Below, in pieces: positions 30,716 through 42,703 of a stretch of 64,000 bases of DNA. The DNA comes from Xenoacremonium recifei (taxonomy: Eukaryota > Ascomycota > Sordariomycetes > Hypocreales > Nectriaceae): positions 124,001 through 188,000 of the forward strand of contig WOFQ01000040.1 of assembly GCA_012184525.1 (NCBI GenBank), written 5' to 3'. The notes under the pieces were generated by a model. That model was not told the origin of the DNA, searched no databases, and worked only from the letters and a program-made list of their open reading frames with translations. Position 1 is the first letter of the stretch. Each line of letters opens with the position of its first letter. Made by a program: the position numbers and the translations under genes.

Positions 30716-32493
30716 TCACTCACTGCTAATCATCTTGTTCGCGGCCTGAATCACGCTGATCACCATGACCACAACGCCAAACACCACTACTGCATACGCC
30801 ATATATGTCCGCCAGCTACGCGTCGTCAACTTGATGTAGCACATAGGCGGGAGGATATACGCCATGGCCACCGCACTCGTCGCGCCCACGAGCTCGAACA
30901 CGGCACCCAGGTCGCATGTCACGAGACTTAGGAACATGGCTGAGACCACGAGTGCTGTGCTGAAAAGCAGGTGGCGGTTCATGTTGAAGGGCTCATCGGG
31001 GAAGAAGTACGTCGTCATCACCTCGCGGCAGACAAACGCTTCGAGAGGGAGGGTCGTCAACATGTTGAGCCCGAAGCATAACCGCGCCACGTTGACCATG
31101 CTGTTGTCTGAGGGGAAGTTGTTGAGCACGTTTCCCAACGTCTTGTCACCAAAAGTGAGGAAGCCACCCAATGCCATGATAAGGCAGGCCAGCATAGAGA
31201 CGCCAGTAGAGTAGTGGGTGACGCGCGAGAAGTTGTCAATGGTAGGCTTCTTGAGAGAGCCGTAGATAAGAAGAGAATTATGGTGGCAGACGAAGGCTTC
31301 GGGGGTTAGCTTGATGTTTTGTTTTCACTCTAGTTCTGTTCACTTACCAAATGATATCACTCCAATAGCCTGAAAAATACCGGTGTTGACCAGCAGAAGA
31401 GACGGCGGAAACGACCCCCTATCCTCTGACGGCACCAAGAAGCCTTGGATCAGCACCGTAATAACGATGACCGTCATGCCAATCAAGGCAAAAGTGCTCG
31501 CCTTGGCCAGCTATCCCCATCCGTCAGTCAGTCTTCACCTCCAACCGAGTAAAGGGGCCAGTCCTCACTCACCTTTGCAATATCCCGGTACAGCGTCAAC
31601 GGATAGCTCACCCCCAGCACAAACACCGCAATCGCCACCCTCCGATCCGCCAACCACCCCAGCACCGGAATCGTACTCAAGTCCGGCCAAATCGCCAGCA
31701 GCACATGCGGAATCGTATCCCCCACGATGACCCCAAACGCCACCATCCCGCCAAACGCAAACACCCACTGCGCAAGACTGATGGCAATCAGCCCGCTCCG
31801 TCCGAAGCAGTGCTGCACCGTGCCCTGGAAGCTGCTCGTCCCGCTGAGCTTGCTGTTGATGACGATCAGGCAGATCGTCCAGTCGACCACCACCGTCAGC
31901 CCGACGAGGAGCAGCACGCCCGCGAGCAGGCCGGCTTGGCGGATTGCGTACGGCTGGCCGATGATGCCGGCCCCGATGATCGAGTTGGCCATGTTCATGA
32001 ACGCGCTGCGCAGCCCGCTCTTCGGCCGGCGAAGCTCCTGCGCCGCCCACTCCTCGACGTCCTCTGCATCGCCAAAGGCCTGCGTGGCCACTGTTACGCT
32101 CGGCGCCTCGATGTCGGTCAGCAGCGGCACGCGGTGACCCGAGGCTGCTCGGGGGTCGTCGTCGTCGTCGTCCGAGTCGGCGGAGGAAGATGCTCGACGG
32201 TAGCGGTTCGCATCGCCGTTGCTGCTGCTGCTACTACCGCCCACGATCTCCGGCGTCAGATCGAAGCGCACGCGGTTGGGCGTCCGGGGCGTGCGCAGCG
32301 GCTCATCGTGTGGTGCGTGATGCTCGTGCTCGGCCTCCTTGTCCGCGCCCGGGTGCACGACCAGGTCCTCCTCCTCGTCTAGCTCGAAGGCATCTTCATC
32401 GAGCAGGCCGTGGTCCTCGCCATGGGCGGCCGTGGTTCGGGCCTGCGTCATTGTGCCAGAGTGTGTCGGTCTCGCGGGAACATCTTCCGGCAA
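30716..32493 (-). CDS. Vacuolar-type amino-acid transporter, AVT/SLC38-like (554 aa)
   Basis: Proton-coupled amino-acid transporter of the AAAP superfamily, most likely in the vacuolar membrane. Exons are 32493-31573, 31510-31348 and 31296-30716. A hydrophilic N-terminus of about 160 residues is acidic, Ser- and Asp-rich (SADSDDDDDD), as in yeast Avt proteins. The first helix carries the family motif FMNMANSIIGAGIIGQPYAI. Further helices follow, with SFAFVCHHNSLLIYGS across the second splice junction, and about 11 hydrophobic segments in total. A second in-frame Met at 32451 is an alternative start. The stop used here gives the end KMISSE; GTGAGT within these last codons could be a donor for an alternative C-terminus. 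Which Avt subgroup is uncertain. Confidence 0.85.
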
Positions 32494-33648
32494 AAGGCCT
32501 CAGAGAGTGTATTGTATGCGACCGTATCCGTTGGCGAGGAATTGAAACGTTGCTGTATTCTTTGAGCGAGCGTGGGAGGTGGTGTTGAAGCTTAGACGGG
32601 CTTCGTATTGGGAGACGTATTCAGTTGACGTTGCTCCCGGCCGTTTCGGACTCCTGATAAGGCAGTGCCAGTGGGGGGGCGCCAGCGGGAGACTTAGCGC
32701 GCTAGCGGAGGGATTACAGGGGGGGTTCTTCTGTAAGGCACCAGACGGACGGACTCGAGGCTCTGGTTTCAATGTTGCAAGAATTACGGCGTAAAGCAGA
32801 GGGTAAAATTGATTGACGGTTTTCTTACGTTTTGCTTCATACGGAGGCTTGCCGCGCCACATGATGCGTAAGAAACTCTATTATTACCGCCTCCCTCAAG
32901 CAGGTCTGAATAAGCCGCCTGCTTGAAGTGAAACAACTGAGGCCTGAGGATCATCAGGGTCCATCTTACCCTCAACCCGTGTATGTTCTTGCTTCTTTCC
33001 CTTCGCCTTTGCCCTCGTTATGTTTCAAACGGGAACGAACGTCAACCTCAAGCTTTCTCCGTATTCTCCGTTCTTAGAAACGTCGAAAATAGGGGTCCAA
33101 TTTGCGGAGAGTTCGTTAGCGAGCATTTCCCACGCGCTCCCACGCACCTCGAATAGCGCCGTGGCTGATCAGGGGGGATGCGCGTGGCGGTGGCTTGCGA
33201 GTAGTCACTGATCTTCATCAGCCAGTCACAACGCCCAGAAACTTTTTTGCAGCAAGTAATCCAACGCCCTCTAGCAGTGCGTGCTTTTATTTTCATCCTC
33301 GCCTTTTAGCTCCATGCGCTTGAAGAAGCTTGTGAGTCTTTATCTATTCTCCTATTCTCTTGTCCTTAGTCCACCGCCTCCCCTGATTTGGGTATCATCG
33401 TCCTCGTGTTCCTCGATATCACACCATCTGTCATCTGACAAGCTCGTGCTGGAGATGGCGTTCCAATGCCCATCCCCCAGAAAAAAGCGCCTTCTCTGCT
33501 ATTTGCAGAAACGAAAACGCCCAGTATTGCGGCAATCTTGAAGTGTTGTGTCGTTATATAACTATGTTGCAGATCGTCAAAATGTAGTGTGCAGATCGAT
33601 AAGGGGGTAATTAAAAGAGTGTAAGTGTGTCGTAACGAACGATCTCGT
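32494..33648. other. Intergenic DNA with a possible relic of the tandem-family first exon
   Basis: No gene is supported. The segment around 32965-33000 reads tcagggtccatc...acccgtgtatgttctt, resembling the end of exon 1 and the donor of unit 5 (10050-10076), but no intact start or matching second exon follows. Confidence 0.4.
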
Positions 33649-35328
33649 CTAGATCGCGAGGGCTGAAAATGATATGATACAAGCAAGGAATGTGAATTTT
33701 GAGTTGAAAAGAGGTCGGCCTGGTGATGCCGACTTCTTTGTCGATGAGGCTGGGGGAGCAGCAGCTGTCGCCGTGCTCGTGGCGTCAGTTTCCGGTCCGA
33801 GGCCGAGATCCGGCGACGATGTAGCAGTGCTGTCCGCGAGCGCTGTGGCACCCGTAGTCATGGTGCTGGAGTCTGTCGTTTTCGTTGCGTCGTCTGACTG
33901 GGCTTCGCTAGAAGCATCCGTGATGGCATTTACGGCAAAACCTAATAGCGAGTGGGTTAGTCCGGTGCAATTCCTGATCTCACCAACTCGACTTACCGAT
34001 CTGTCTCTGGTCCTGGTCGAAGACCGCGTAGACATTCTTCAAGAAGGTGTCACCAAGGAGCCAAGCGCCGGAGACCACCTCATGGCCATAGACGTTGCTC
34101 GTACACTGTCCTGTGGTGTCTTTCGGTGAGACCCAGTCCGCTGACGAGATTTCATAATCGACTCCCGAGAACGTAACCGTGATGGACTCGTCTATGTCGC
34201 AGTCCACAATGTAAGTGGTGTTGTCAGAGGTTGTAGCTCCAGGGATGAGGGCGTGAAGTTGGGCGACCAGATCCTGAGGACCAAAGATGAACGATGTACC
34301 AGTGTCAATATAGGCCGAAATTCCGCCAACGCCAGCCGAGGTCCCGTTGTACGACATGTCGTCGATGGTCACGGCCCAATCGTTGTCGTGGCTGAGGGCG
34401 GTATAAGTAATGTTGCCCTCATACTTGTCTGAATCCGTGGACCCGAAACTGATCTCCCCGTCGTTGGTTCCATCCGCAGCTCGGTTTAGGGCAACACAGA
34501 AGATATTGCTTGCTGCGACATCGGCTGCGTCCATAGTGCTCAGGAAGTTCTCGTTGGCGCCATCGTTCATAGCGAGGCCAAGGATCCCATCAAAAGCAAA
34601 CTGTGTGAACTGATCGGAGGTGGATGTGGCCAATCCAAACTGGTACTCAAAGCTCATGCCAGCAATCTTAATTGTGTCTTTGGCCAAGGTCCCGTTGACT
34701 TTGCCGGATCCATACGATATCGAGAAGTCGTCGTCAGAGGTCTCGAGGGTCGTGGAGTCGTCGGGTCCGAAGGTGTTGTGCATACCACACGCAGTGCTAG
34801 TGCAGGAGGAGCTCATAACCCAGCTCGAACCAGCGCCCGTGTCGATGAGCATATACATCGTCTTTCCCTCCGAACCCAGCTCAACCTCGACAAAGTACGA
34901 GTAGTCCGTTCCATCTTGGTCGATACCAGCTGTGCCATTCTCGCTCGTCACGTCCGACTTCATGATACTGAAGTCATTACCCCGGCGGACCAGGGATCGG
35001 TTTTCTGTTGAAGCATGTCGCGCTGCGTACTTGGTAGCAAGTCGAACGGCTTCGTCGGCAGCCCTTTTGAAAGAAGATGCGTCGGCCTGTAGGATCATTA
35101 GGGTTAACACGCAAGGATCACAGTGTATTATTTGTCCTTGAAAAAACGAACCTGACCGCTCCTCTGCACAACACCATGGCGAGCACTGTTTTCGGAAATG
35201 CTCCTCTTGCCATCGCTAGACTTGTGCGCGGCTTCGTCCTCCTTCATCCACAAAGGGGTGTAGGGGTAGAAGGCGTGTGTTGACGAGATGCATAAAGCCA
35301 GCTGTGCCAGCAGTACGGCTGGACGCAT
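33649..35328 (-). CDS. Secreted pepsin-like aspartic protease, probably GPI-anchored (519 aa)
   Basis: Family A1 endopeptidase. Exons are 35328-35152, 35086-33997 and 33941-33649. Residues 1-19 form a signal peptide (MRPAVLLAQLALCISSTHA). A propeptide follows, ending near NRSLVRRGNDFS. The first catalytic site is YMLIDTGAGSSWVMSSSC and the second is AYIDTGTSFIFGP, with the flap as SISYGSGKVNGT. Cysteines pair within the lobes (SSCTSTACG; CDIDES..GQC). After the protease fold (..GDTFLKNVYAVFDQDQRQIGFA) comes a Ser/Thr/Ala/Pro-rich linker and a hydrophobic C-terminus (FTFLACIISFSALAI), the layout of GPI-anchored yapsin-like enzymes. DTGAG instead of DTGTS is a natural family variant. It probably acts at the cell surface or wall. 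Confidence 0.92.
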
Positions 35329-38300
35329 GCTGCAACAATCTCGGCTATTGAGGCGAGAGGACGCTCACCGGGCAATCCTCACGCTGGGAACTGGCCGATG
35401 TTATACCCAGCCGGGATTCTCGGAAGAAGGCTGGGGATTCTGGGGCTCTGGAGAGGAGCCGCTGGTGCTCAGGCAATCCAGGTGGACAAGGCGGTTACAG
35501 CTCGTCTTCAACGTGCCCGGTCCACGGACGATGGGAGACACCAGAAACCGTGAAGAGCCAGGAGAGGGCTCGGTATTAATAGATTAGAGATTAATACGGC
35601 GCATTGGATCCGTAAGATGGAGGGGAAACGACTGGGGGCCAAAAATTCAAGGCGAGAAACAACAGATCAGGACGCGGAATGCCGGATGCTACTGCTGAGG
35701 CCAAGACAACAACAAAAGTACAATTGCAATGCAAGCGAGAAACGAGAGCAAGCAGCGACAAGCAGGCAAACGAGGGAAAGGGCCCCTCCAAAAACAGAGA
35801 CAGGATTTGAGGCGATGCCGAGAGACGCGATGACGGAGAGGACTGTTGCTGACAGTGCAGATGGTGGATTCCGGAGACCGAGTCGAGAAGCGAGGCCAAC
35901 CAGGATTCGGGAGGATCGAAGGTACGGCCACCGCGGAGGTGGGGGAGCAAAATCGGTGAGCGGAAAAAGACAGAACGAATAAAGAGAAAAAGGAAAAGAA
36001 TCTAGAGTTCTCGAAGGAGATGCTCAAGGAGAGGCGGGTGAGGAGGAGGAGGAGGAGGAGAGGCGGGAGGGGAGGTATGGAAGAGGTTGAGGGAAGAGGA
36101 TCCCGGGAGAGCGATAGTGGTGGTTGATGAGACTCGGCGTCGAGACAGGCAGTTGCGGGACAGGGCAGTAGCACCTGAGGTAGTAGCAGCTAGCAGGAAG
36201 GTAGCACGGAGGTCGATCACTTCACGAGGCAAGGCAGGTGCACACCAACTGGAGAGCGGCGGTACCTTAACTTAATTAATGTGCCGACGGGAACTCCAGC
36301 TTGTGACTAGCACGGTTGCACTCGATATCATCATCAGCATCATCTGCTGCTGCTGCTGCAAGCCACTGGCCCGAACCAGACGTCGGAACTATTCGCACCC
36401 AGTCAATCTGCCAAGCAATGCTATTCCTTTGTTTTGACCTGCCTCTTCCCCCATCCCGTCCGGCCCCCCAATGCAGGGAGAGCTTCAGATGCGTCGGCCG
36501 CAGCATCCACGACATGCCAGCGGGAGGAGATGCTGACCGGCCTGCGGCAGGGTTGCAGCGCGTGCTGCTCATCAGTGGATGAGCGTGGCGTCCAATTCAA
36601 TCTGAGCTCGTTCTGTCTAGCGTCCAGGAACGTTAGCTCCTGGGGGGCAGGGGTTGTGAGCAAGGGGGGAGCTTGGCCCGGGCTGGCTGGTTGCTGAGCT
36701 GGGCTAGCTGCTTAGGGCGGGAAGATGCTGGGCTGCGGCTTATGTGTGTCTCTGTCTCTCTCCTGACTCTCCCCTCCAGTCAATGGTGAACACGGCTACT
36801 GACAGGCTATCCCCGGATATCCCTCAGCTGCAGGCAGGCTGCCGTGTTCCCGCAGGACAGGGCAGGACAGGACAGGACAAGCCATTGTGTGAGTGATCTG
36901 GAGCGTTCGCAGATAGCTGCTGGCTCGCCGATATCTCGAATGCTGGCCCGGCAAGCTTACCTTAATCATAAGGCGGCTCGAGCGCACCCAGCCAGCGCCA
37001 AAGCGGGCAGTACCTTCAAGGAACTCCCAGTCAGCGAGTGTCTCCCGCTCCGCAATGACGCCCTGGCACCACGTGATGGAGTACCGCAGAGGTCGATCTG
37101 AGGGCAGAGACAGGGGCTTCCTAACTTGATTGCCCACATCAAGCCATTGGCAAGCCATTGGCCGCCGAGTCGGTCTCCGCCATGTCTCTCGTCCTGGCTG
37201 CCACGCCCAGTCATTCTCAGGCTGGACTCTGTTTCAACGCCGCCAGCTCGTATTGACGGGGACGCGGTCTGGCCTGGCCGCGGGAGACCATCAACAAACA
37301 CTTGAAAGTCTTGAATCCGGGACATCCAGCATTGGCGACGTGTCTGCCGTCTGCTCCGCCTCCCTCAGATGGTCCGTCATCTGATGTCCTTCCTGGCCAG
37401 CGGCGCAACGTTTCCCAGGACCCTTTACGGAGTAATGAACGACAGGCCCTGCACGGTTCCTGGCCATCAGCGGGCACGCTAGCCCCGGCCTCACCAGGGG
37501 TTGGACATGCCCTCAAAGCGAAGCCCAATCAGGGAGTGATCGTCTGTGGTCAACGTCCGTCTCGAACCGTATCGGGAGCCCAGCATTGATGGGAAATTGA
37601 GGACTGGTATCGACAGCCCGTCCCAATATCCCACGGGCGTTTGCCGTGCGCCGTCATTTGTTAGACGTCGCAGCCCCGGATGACGAAATCGCCCTTGAGA
37701 GCCTCTTATCTTGCAGAGGATTCGCCTGCTGACAGACAGGGCCGCATGGAGGGTTCGGTGTGCGCTGGCTTTAATTGCCTGGCAGGCCCTCACCGTCAGG
37801 ACCGCCGCTGCGCCCATGCCACAGATCTCGGCGCTGCAACCCTCTCAGGGGTTCCCCATTGCTCGTCAACAGACCCCTCCCGGACTCACAGACATGTCGA
37901 AAAGGTGAAACCTGCCGACTCTCGATCGCCTGCGCCAGCGACCGGAGCAGGTGGAAAGCCCGGGCGGGGACAGAGGTCGATCCTCATGGCCCCCTCTGCC
38001 AGTGTTGCTGGAATGAGACTCCACGACACGGCCATGGCATTCCTCGTGGTGCATGGCACATCCGCCGGTGACGACGACTTTCGCATCCTGCGACCGCCTC
38101 TTCGGCTTTAGGGCTCAAGGTGTCTCATTTCTTCGAATGTGCTGAGATGAGGCTTCAAGACGGCGCGTGTGTTTTTCGACGTCACTGTGGCATCAGCCCA
38201 GACCTTGAACCTGGCTGGAGATGTTTCTGTGGGATGTGATACAGAGCAGCACTTCATCTCGCAGCATAGCTGACATCTAAGACGTGCATGTTGTTGACAA

Positions 38301-38670
38301 AACCGAAAGACTCTGAACTCGGCGTTGCTGTTTTACAGGGTTGAGCAATGTTGTGAACTCGAAACTTTCCATACGTGTCAACAGATGTAGTTGATGCCAA
38401 TTAGATGCCCTCGAGACTATCAACTACGGCCTCCTTAAACAGAAACGGTCTGTTTCTACACCAACGATGACATGCTGGGGTTCTCCGTAGGAAGGTCCCT
38501 GCCGATCACTGTCGGAATACCCCTTCTTGTATTCGACATCATCCAGTCCGGCCTTGGCATGTCTCGTATCTCCTTCTTCCACGAAAACTTAGGGGAAGGG
38601 CATTCGCGACATTGTTATCATCCCACTTCATGACATCCAACCAAAGCTCTTGGGTTCTTGCAGTCATAAA
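35329..38670. other. 3.3-kb gene-poor stretch
   Basis: I can support no gene here. The minus strand is pyrimidine-rich at about 35.7-36.2 kb, including (GAG)n at 36045-36070 on the plus strand. Several tandem gacag/ggacag units lie near 36858-36880. Open frames up to 161 codons overlap on both strands without recognisable motifs. A non-coding transcript or the promoter of a distant gene is possible. A weak TATAAC on the minus strand about 72 bp above the protease ATG (near 35400) may serve that gene. Confidence 0.5.
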
Positions 38671-39663
38671 TTATTCAAGTAGTTCGATCTGTCTTCTCGC
38701 TGTCTCCAAGGTCTTCCTTTCTGGTCCACCCTCAACTGTCCCCTCCAACAACATAGTTAATATCGTCCGAACTTCCTCTCGGGCGTCATCCTCCCTGTGC
38801 AGCAATGCCACCACATATCGCAGAAAGTACCACACCGATTCATTCCTCCACTTAAAGGATTTCACAAGCTCCAATGTCTCGTGAATCGTTGATGGTGTCT
38901 CCTCAGGTAACTTATCCAGCAAGAACCGTAGGAACTGCCATCCTGAAATGTCGTCGTGATGTGAGAAACACCACTTCTTTGTGGCCGCGATGATACGCAT
39001 AAGTCGTTCCCTGGGCTCAGATGACCGGACGACCATGTTTTTGACGAGGTGTCGGGCGTGGCACCAAGCGTAGTAGTTCCGGGGGTGGTATTCAGCGGAC
39101 GTCATGACGATTTTCCTGATATCATCCTCATCATCCATGTTCAGGTCGTGTTTCCAAAGTTGCTCGGTGATCCAGCGACGGTGGCTCCAAAGTGTTGGTG
39201 ACTTTGTATGCCGGTGAAGGCGACTTGAGAGCAGTGAGTCGATAAAATGTCTTTCTTGTGTGAGGACTTTCGAAGGATGCTCTTTATTTTCCAGTTGCTG
39301 GCGCAAGTGTCGTTTCCGAGCATTGGCTGCTGAGAGATGCTCTGGATCCATCAACAGCATCACTGCAGTCATTTTCAGGATGTCCCTTTGGGTCTGATAG
39401 CATTGTGAAGAATCCCTTGCGAGGTACGCTTGGAATCTCGTTCTCGCCACGATAAATGCTTGTATCAACCGTAATTTAGGAATGGCGAGGGTTTCTCCGT
39501 CGTCGTAAGATGCACCTCCGAGATCGTGGCTGGGGCCCAACAGTTCTATCTCGACAGGCCCCTCGAAAGATCTTGTGAGAACGGCAGAGATCTCCTCGTA
39601 CGTCTTGGTATGGTCTCCATTTTGAAGAGCTTTTTTGACAGTCGGGTCAAGTGCTCTAGACAT
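38671..39663 (-). CDS. PTAR1/Ecm9-like protein with prenyltransferase-alpha repeats (330 aa)
   Basis: Intronless gene. The protein shows the helical repeats of protein prenyltransferase alpha subunits: TKSPTLWSHRRWITEQLW, then YHPRNYYAWCHARHLVKN, DISGWQFLRFLLDKL and ESVWYFLRYVVALL, each built around a W-x-x-R/L-x-x pattern. The spacing and the single short C-terminal repeat fit PTAR1-type proteins rather than RamA/Bet4 catalytic partners. In animals PTAR1 is part of a Rab geranylgeranyl transferase; whether the fungal homologue (yeast Ecm9) does this is not established here. It is divergent from GET1, with 281 bp between the start codons. Confidence 0.78.
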   Translation of the reverse strand: MSRALDPTVKKALQNGDHTKTYEEISAVLTRSFEGPVEIELLGPSHDLGGASYDDGETLAIPKLRLIQAFIVARTRFQAYLARDSSQCYQTQRDILKMTAVMLLMDPEHLSAANARKRHLRQQLENKEHPSKVLTQERHFIDSLLSSRLHRHTKSPTLWSHRRWITEQLWKHDLNMDDEDDIRKIVMTSAEYHPRNYYAWCHARHLVKNMVVRSSEPRERLMRIIAATKKWCFSHHDDISGWQFLRFLLDKLPEETPSTIHETLELVKSFKWRNESVWYFLRYVVALLHREDDAREEVRTILTMLLEGTVEGGPERKTLETARRQIELLE

Positions 39664-39944
39664 CGCAGTTGAAACGAAAGCAAAGATGAGTTGAGTTGAA
39701 TGAAACTCAGCGGAGGTGGGGGTTCGGAAAGCTATAGGGTAGGGCGTTGGTGGAGGAGGTGTGGATGAGAGGGGTGATGCTGGCCGAAAGCCTTTATGTC
39801 ATCCACGGCTCGACTTGACCGACCACGTTACAACCACCAACCCCAGGCCCGAACCTCCGCCAGCAGCACCTCTGCGTCGCGATCCCATATCCCGCCGGGG
39901 ATGCGCAGCTGATACACCTCCCTCCTCTTCCCTCCACCGCCAAA

Positions 39945-40704
39945 ATGCCCTCCCTCCTAGTCTCCATCTTCGTCATCGAGGTCGTCGTGCACCTCGTCAA
40001 CGCCATCGGTGCCGCGGCCATCAACGACCTGGTATAGCCCCTCCCGCCTCTTCTCTGAGAACTCCGCCGCTGACCGCTGCAGCTCTGGACGCTGATCAAC
40101 TTCCTCCCCATCTCGACGTCGAAGGCCGCCGGCGAGCAGCGCAAGCTGCAGGCCGAGTACCTCAAGGTCCGCCGCGAGCTCAATGCCACCAGCAGTCAGG
40201 ACGAGTTTGCCAGGTGGGCGAAGCTGCGCCGGCAGCACGATAAGCTTCTGGAACAGCTAGAGAAGACGAGTACGCACACATCTACATACATATGCCATGG
40301 TTTGGCAAGGAGAGGAAACTGAGGAGGCGCTGACACCGCGAGCAGAGAAGAGCATGGAGGCCAGCCGGTCCAAGTTCGACACCGCGCTCACCGCAGCCCG
40401 CATGGTGCTGACACGGGCGCCGCAATACTTCTTACCGTTCTGGTACGCAAAGGAGCCCATGTTCTGGCTTCCGCATGGCTGGTTCCCGTACTACGCCGAA
40501 TGGATCCTGTCGTTCCCGCGAGCGCCCATCGGGGCTGTCAGCATTGCCTCGTGGCAACTGGCCTGCACAGGTGTGATTGCGCTGTTCAGCGACCTGATCA
40601 CAGGGATTCTCGGTCTGGTGAGGAGCACCGGCAAGCAGAAGGAGGCGCCGATGCCCGCAAAGACCGCGACCAAAGAGAAGGCCGAGGAAAAGAAGGAGCT
40701 GTAG
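39945..40704 (+). CDS. GET1: GET1, receptor subunit for tail-anchored protein insertion (210 aa)
   Basis: ER membrane protein that with Get2 receives Get3-bound tail-anchored proteins (WRB in animals). Exons are 39945-40031, 40083-40269 and 40346-40704. The first transmembrane helix is SLLVSIFVIEVVVHLVNAIG. Then comes NDLLWTLINFLP and the cytosolic coiled coil (EQRKLQAEYLKVRRELNATS, DEFARWAKLRRQHDKLLEQL, KKSMEASRSKFD) that binds Get3. Two further membrane segments follow (residues about 120-180, including WFPYYAEWILSFPRAPIGAV) and a Lys-rich C-terminus. Length matches fungal Get1. Confidence 0.95.
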
Positions 40705-41740
40705 ACGAGATGGAATGCAATCGCGATACGTATGTACAGCTACGGGCGGAGTATCTTGGCTGGCGTTGACCATCCTCAGAGAAACTTCATTGTTACGGCG
40801 TTGGGTCGGCAAGAGTTGATAGAAAATGCATGACATGGCGGGCAAATACAATGTATCTCGTCAGATTTGACGCAAAGTTCCTCATTGCTTGCGCTGAGAC
40901 TTTGTAACACGACAGAGAATAACCCTTGGCAGGGTATTTTGGGGTTGATCTAGGCAACATATTGACTCTAGCGACCACTGGAGAGATCGCAAAAGCTTCG
41001 AAAGTGCCAATCACGGACGGGAAGCGAGCGAGAGGATGCGAAAATAGACTGTATCATTGAGCATAGATATAGAGACTGTATGCGTATCGTTAGGTGTTAG
41101 TCGCAGGTTGGTTGAAATCGGAATAATTCGACGGGAGCGAAAGTTGGGATGAGTGAGGTGGAAGGAGAAGAAGCAGGAAATTTTATATTCGAGAAAATTG
41201 ATCGAAACTGGCCCCACCTCCAGCACCCCACTTCACGTATCAGGATAAGCTGGCTGGCAACTCCCATCTTCATAATACAGAGTAGACCCCTCTGTCACAG
41301 AAACGCCAACTCTTGTAACCTTTGGGCGATCATGCACTTTGAGCTATGTGCAACACGGGACGAGAAAGTAGAAAATGCTTGGGGACTGGCAGAAAAGAGA
41401 ATGGCTGTTCGGATCTGTATTGCCGTAGATGGGCCCACGTATGACGAAGCTCCGAATCCCCTGTCAACAGTAGCTTTTAGTCCGTTAATCAAGAAGGCTG
41501 TGCCGCTTTGTGCTCTGAATAGAGACTGGGCTATTTGAGTGATTTGTTGGTCCTCTCTTCGATTGCCTTGACATGCCACACCACGTAAGGAGCGTTCTGG
41601 GCCTTCGTTTTCACGAAATATGGGTCTCGAAGCTTTGTATATACCTATCAGAGCGCCATCTGTTAAAGCAAGTCTTTCGAAGGTAAAGCAGTTTTTACTC
41701 AACAATTACTCGACATCACCCAGTCCGGGAGTGGAACAAA
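40705..41740. other. Intergenic DNA
   Basis: No gene is supported; opposing frames at 41149-41705 overlap completely. TATATA at 41638-41643 (+) lies 103 bp before the next ATG and is its likely core promoter. Confidence 0.5.
41638..41643 (+). promoter_or_regulatory. TATA box of the 41.74-kb gene
   Basis: TATATA lies 103 bp before the ATG at 41741 on the same strand. Confidence 0.45.
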
Positions 41741-42256
41741 ATGGTCAACATCGGCAATACTCTCTCTTCTTTGCTCGCATTCACTGTGGGCTACAATGCA
41801 ACAGCTATTACCGAGGAATGGGTTGGTGAAGGCTCCGACCTCACTCCCATCTTTGATCTTGGCAACACCGACTCCATGGCGAACGTTGCTGCTAAGGCTG
41901 CAAGTTCCGTCATCATTGCAACATTCCCTGGGATTGATAACGTCTACAACTTCGTTGCCGAATCTATCAGGAACAAGTCAGACGAAACTTGCCTTGTGAG
42001 CTTTGTGATCGACTCGGATGGGTCGGATATCGAGGGTTACGCTTATGAAGTTACAACGAAAACGACTGGTTCTGGGTGCGAGACGACAGCCGACAAGGAG
42101 ACTATCCTGGCGGCCGTCAAGAAGTGCGCGAACACCCTAGATTCACGGGGTGTAGTTCGAGGTTGCTGCAAGTTCGCTCATGGTGGGACTTGGCAAAGTC
42201 AGCTACGTCTTACGAGAGAACCCGACAAATATCCTGCAGGGTCGATTACTTGTTGA
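41741..42256 (+). CDS. Unrecognised Cys-containing small protein (171 aa)
   Basis: I do not recognise the family. The intronless frame encodes MVNIGNTLSSLLAFTVGYNA at the N-terminus, which is only a weak signal-peptide candidate, and no membrane segment follows. All six cysteines lie in the second half (TCLVSF, GSGCETT, KKCANTL, RGCCKFAHGG and a terminal Cys), a spacing suggesting disulfide bonds and an extracellular site. Two N-glycosylation sequons are present (NAT near residue 19, NKS near 77). The TATA at 41638 supports the start chosen. It sits alone between GET1 and a membrane protein, in AT-rich flanks, with composition unlike its conserved neighbours, so it may be a lineage-specific secreted protein. 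Confidence 0.6.
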   Translation: MVNIGNTLSSLLAFTVGYNATAITEEWVGEGSDLTPIFDLGNTDSMANVAAKAASSVIIATFPGIDNVYNFVAESIRNKSDETCLVSFVIDSDGSDIEGYAYEVTTKTTGSGCETTADKETILAAVKKCANTLDSRGVVRGCCKFAHGGTWQSQLRLTREPDKYPAGSITC

Positions 42257-42703
42257 GAGAATATCTTGCATAGGTATAGTTGTCGGATGGGTCATGGGTG
42301 TCTATCATTGGCAATGAGAATTGAGAACTGAGCTGTGGTCAAGGACTAGGTTCTAGCTAGTTTAAACCTGAATCATTATTTTTTGGATCATCCAAGTACT
42401 GTTTAAGATCTTGAAATAGATTAAATTGAAATATCTGAATCTTATTTCCAAGTTAATTACCCCCCTGATCTAGATATATTCCTATTATAGAGGGGAGTAG
42501 AAGATCAGACTGCTTAATATAGGGTAAACCGTTTTATGTAAAGGCCGGCCCCACCAAATCCGTAGCCTCCCCATTGGTGCCAGCTTGTCCCTTTCAGCCT
42601 TACTGCGTCACCGCACCTCTTTGTTGTACACCTGTGACTTACACCCACAACACCATGACCTGGCCTCCCGTGATATAGCCCCCCAAACAACAAACCTCTC
42701 ACC
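42257..42703. other. AT-rich intergenic DNA
   Basis: 42340-42540 is markedly AT-rich, with ttaa and tagatata strings. No gene is seen. Confidence 0.55.
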
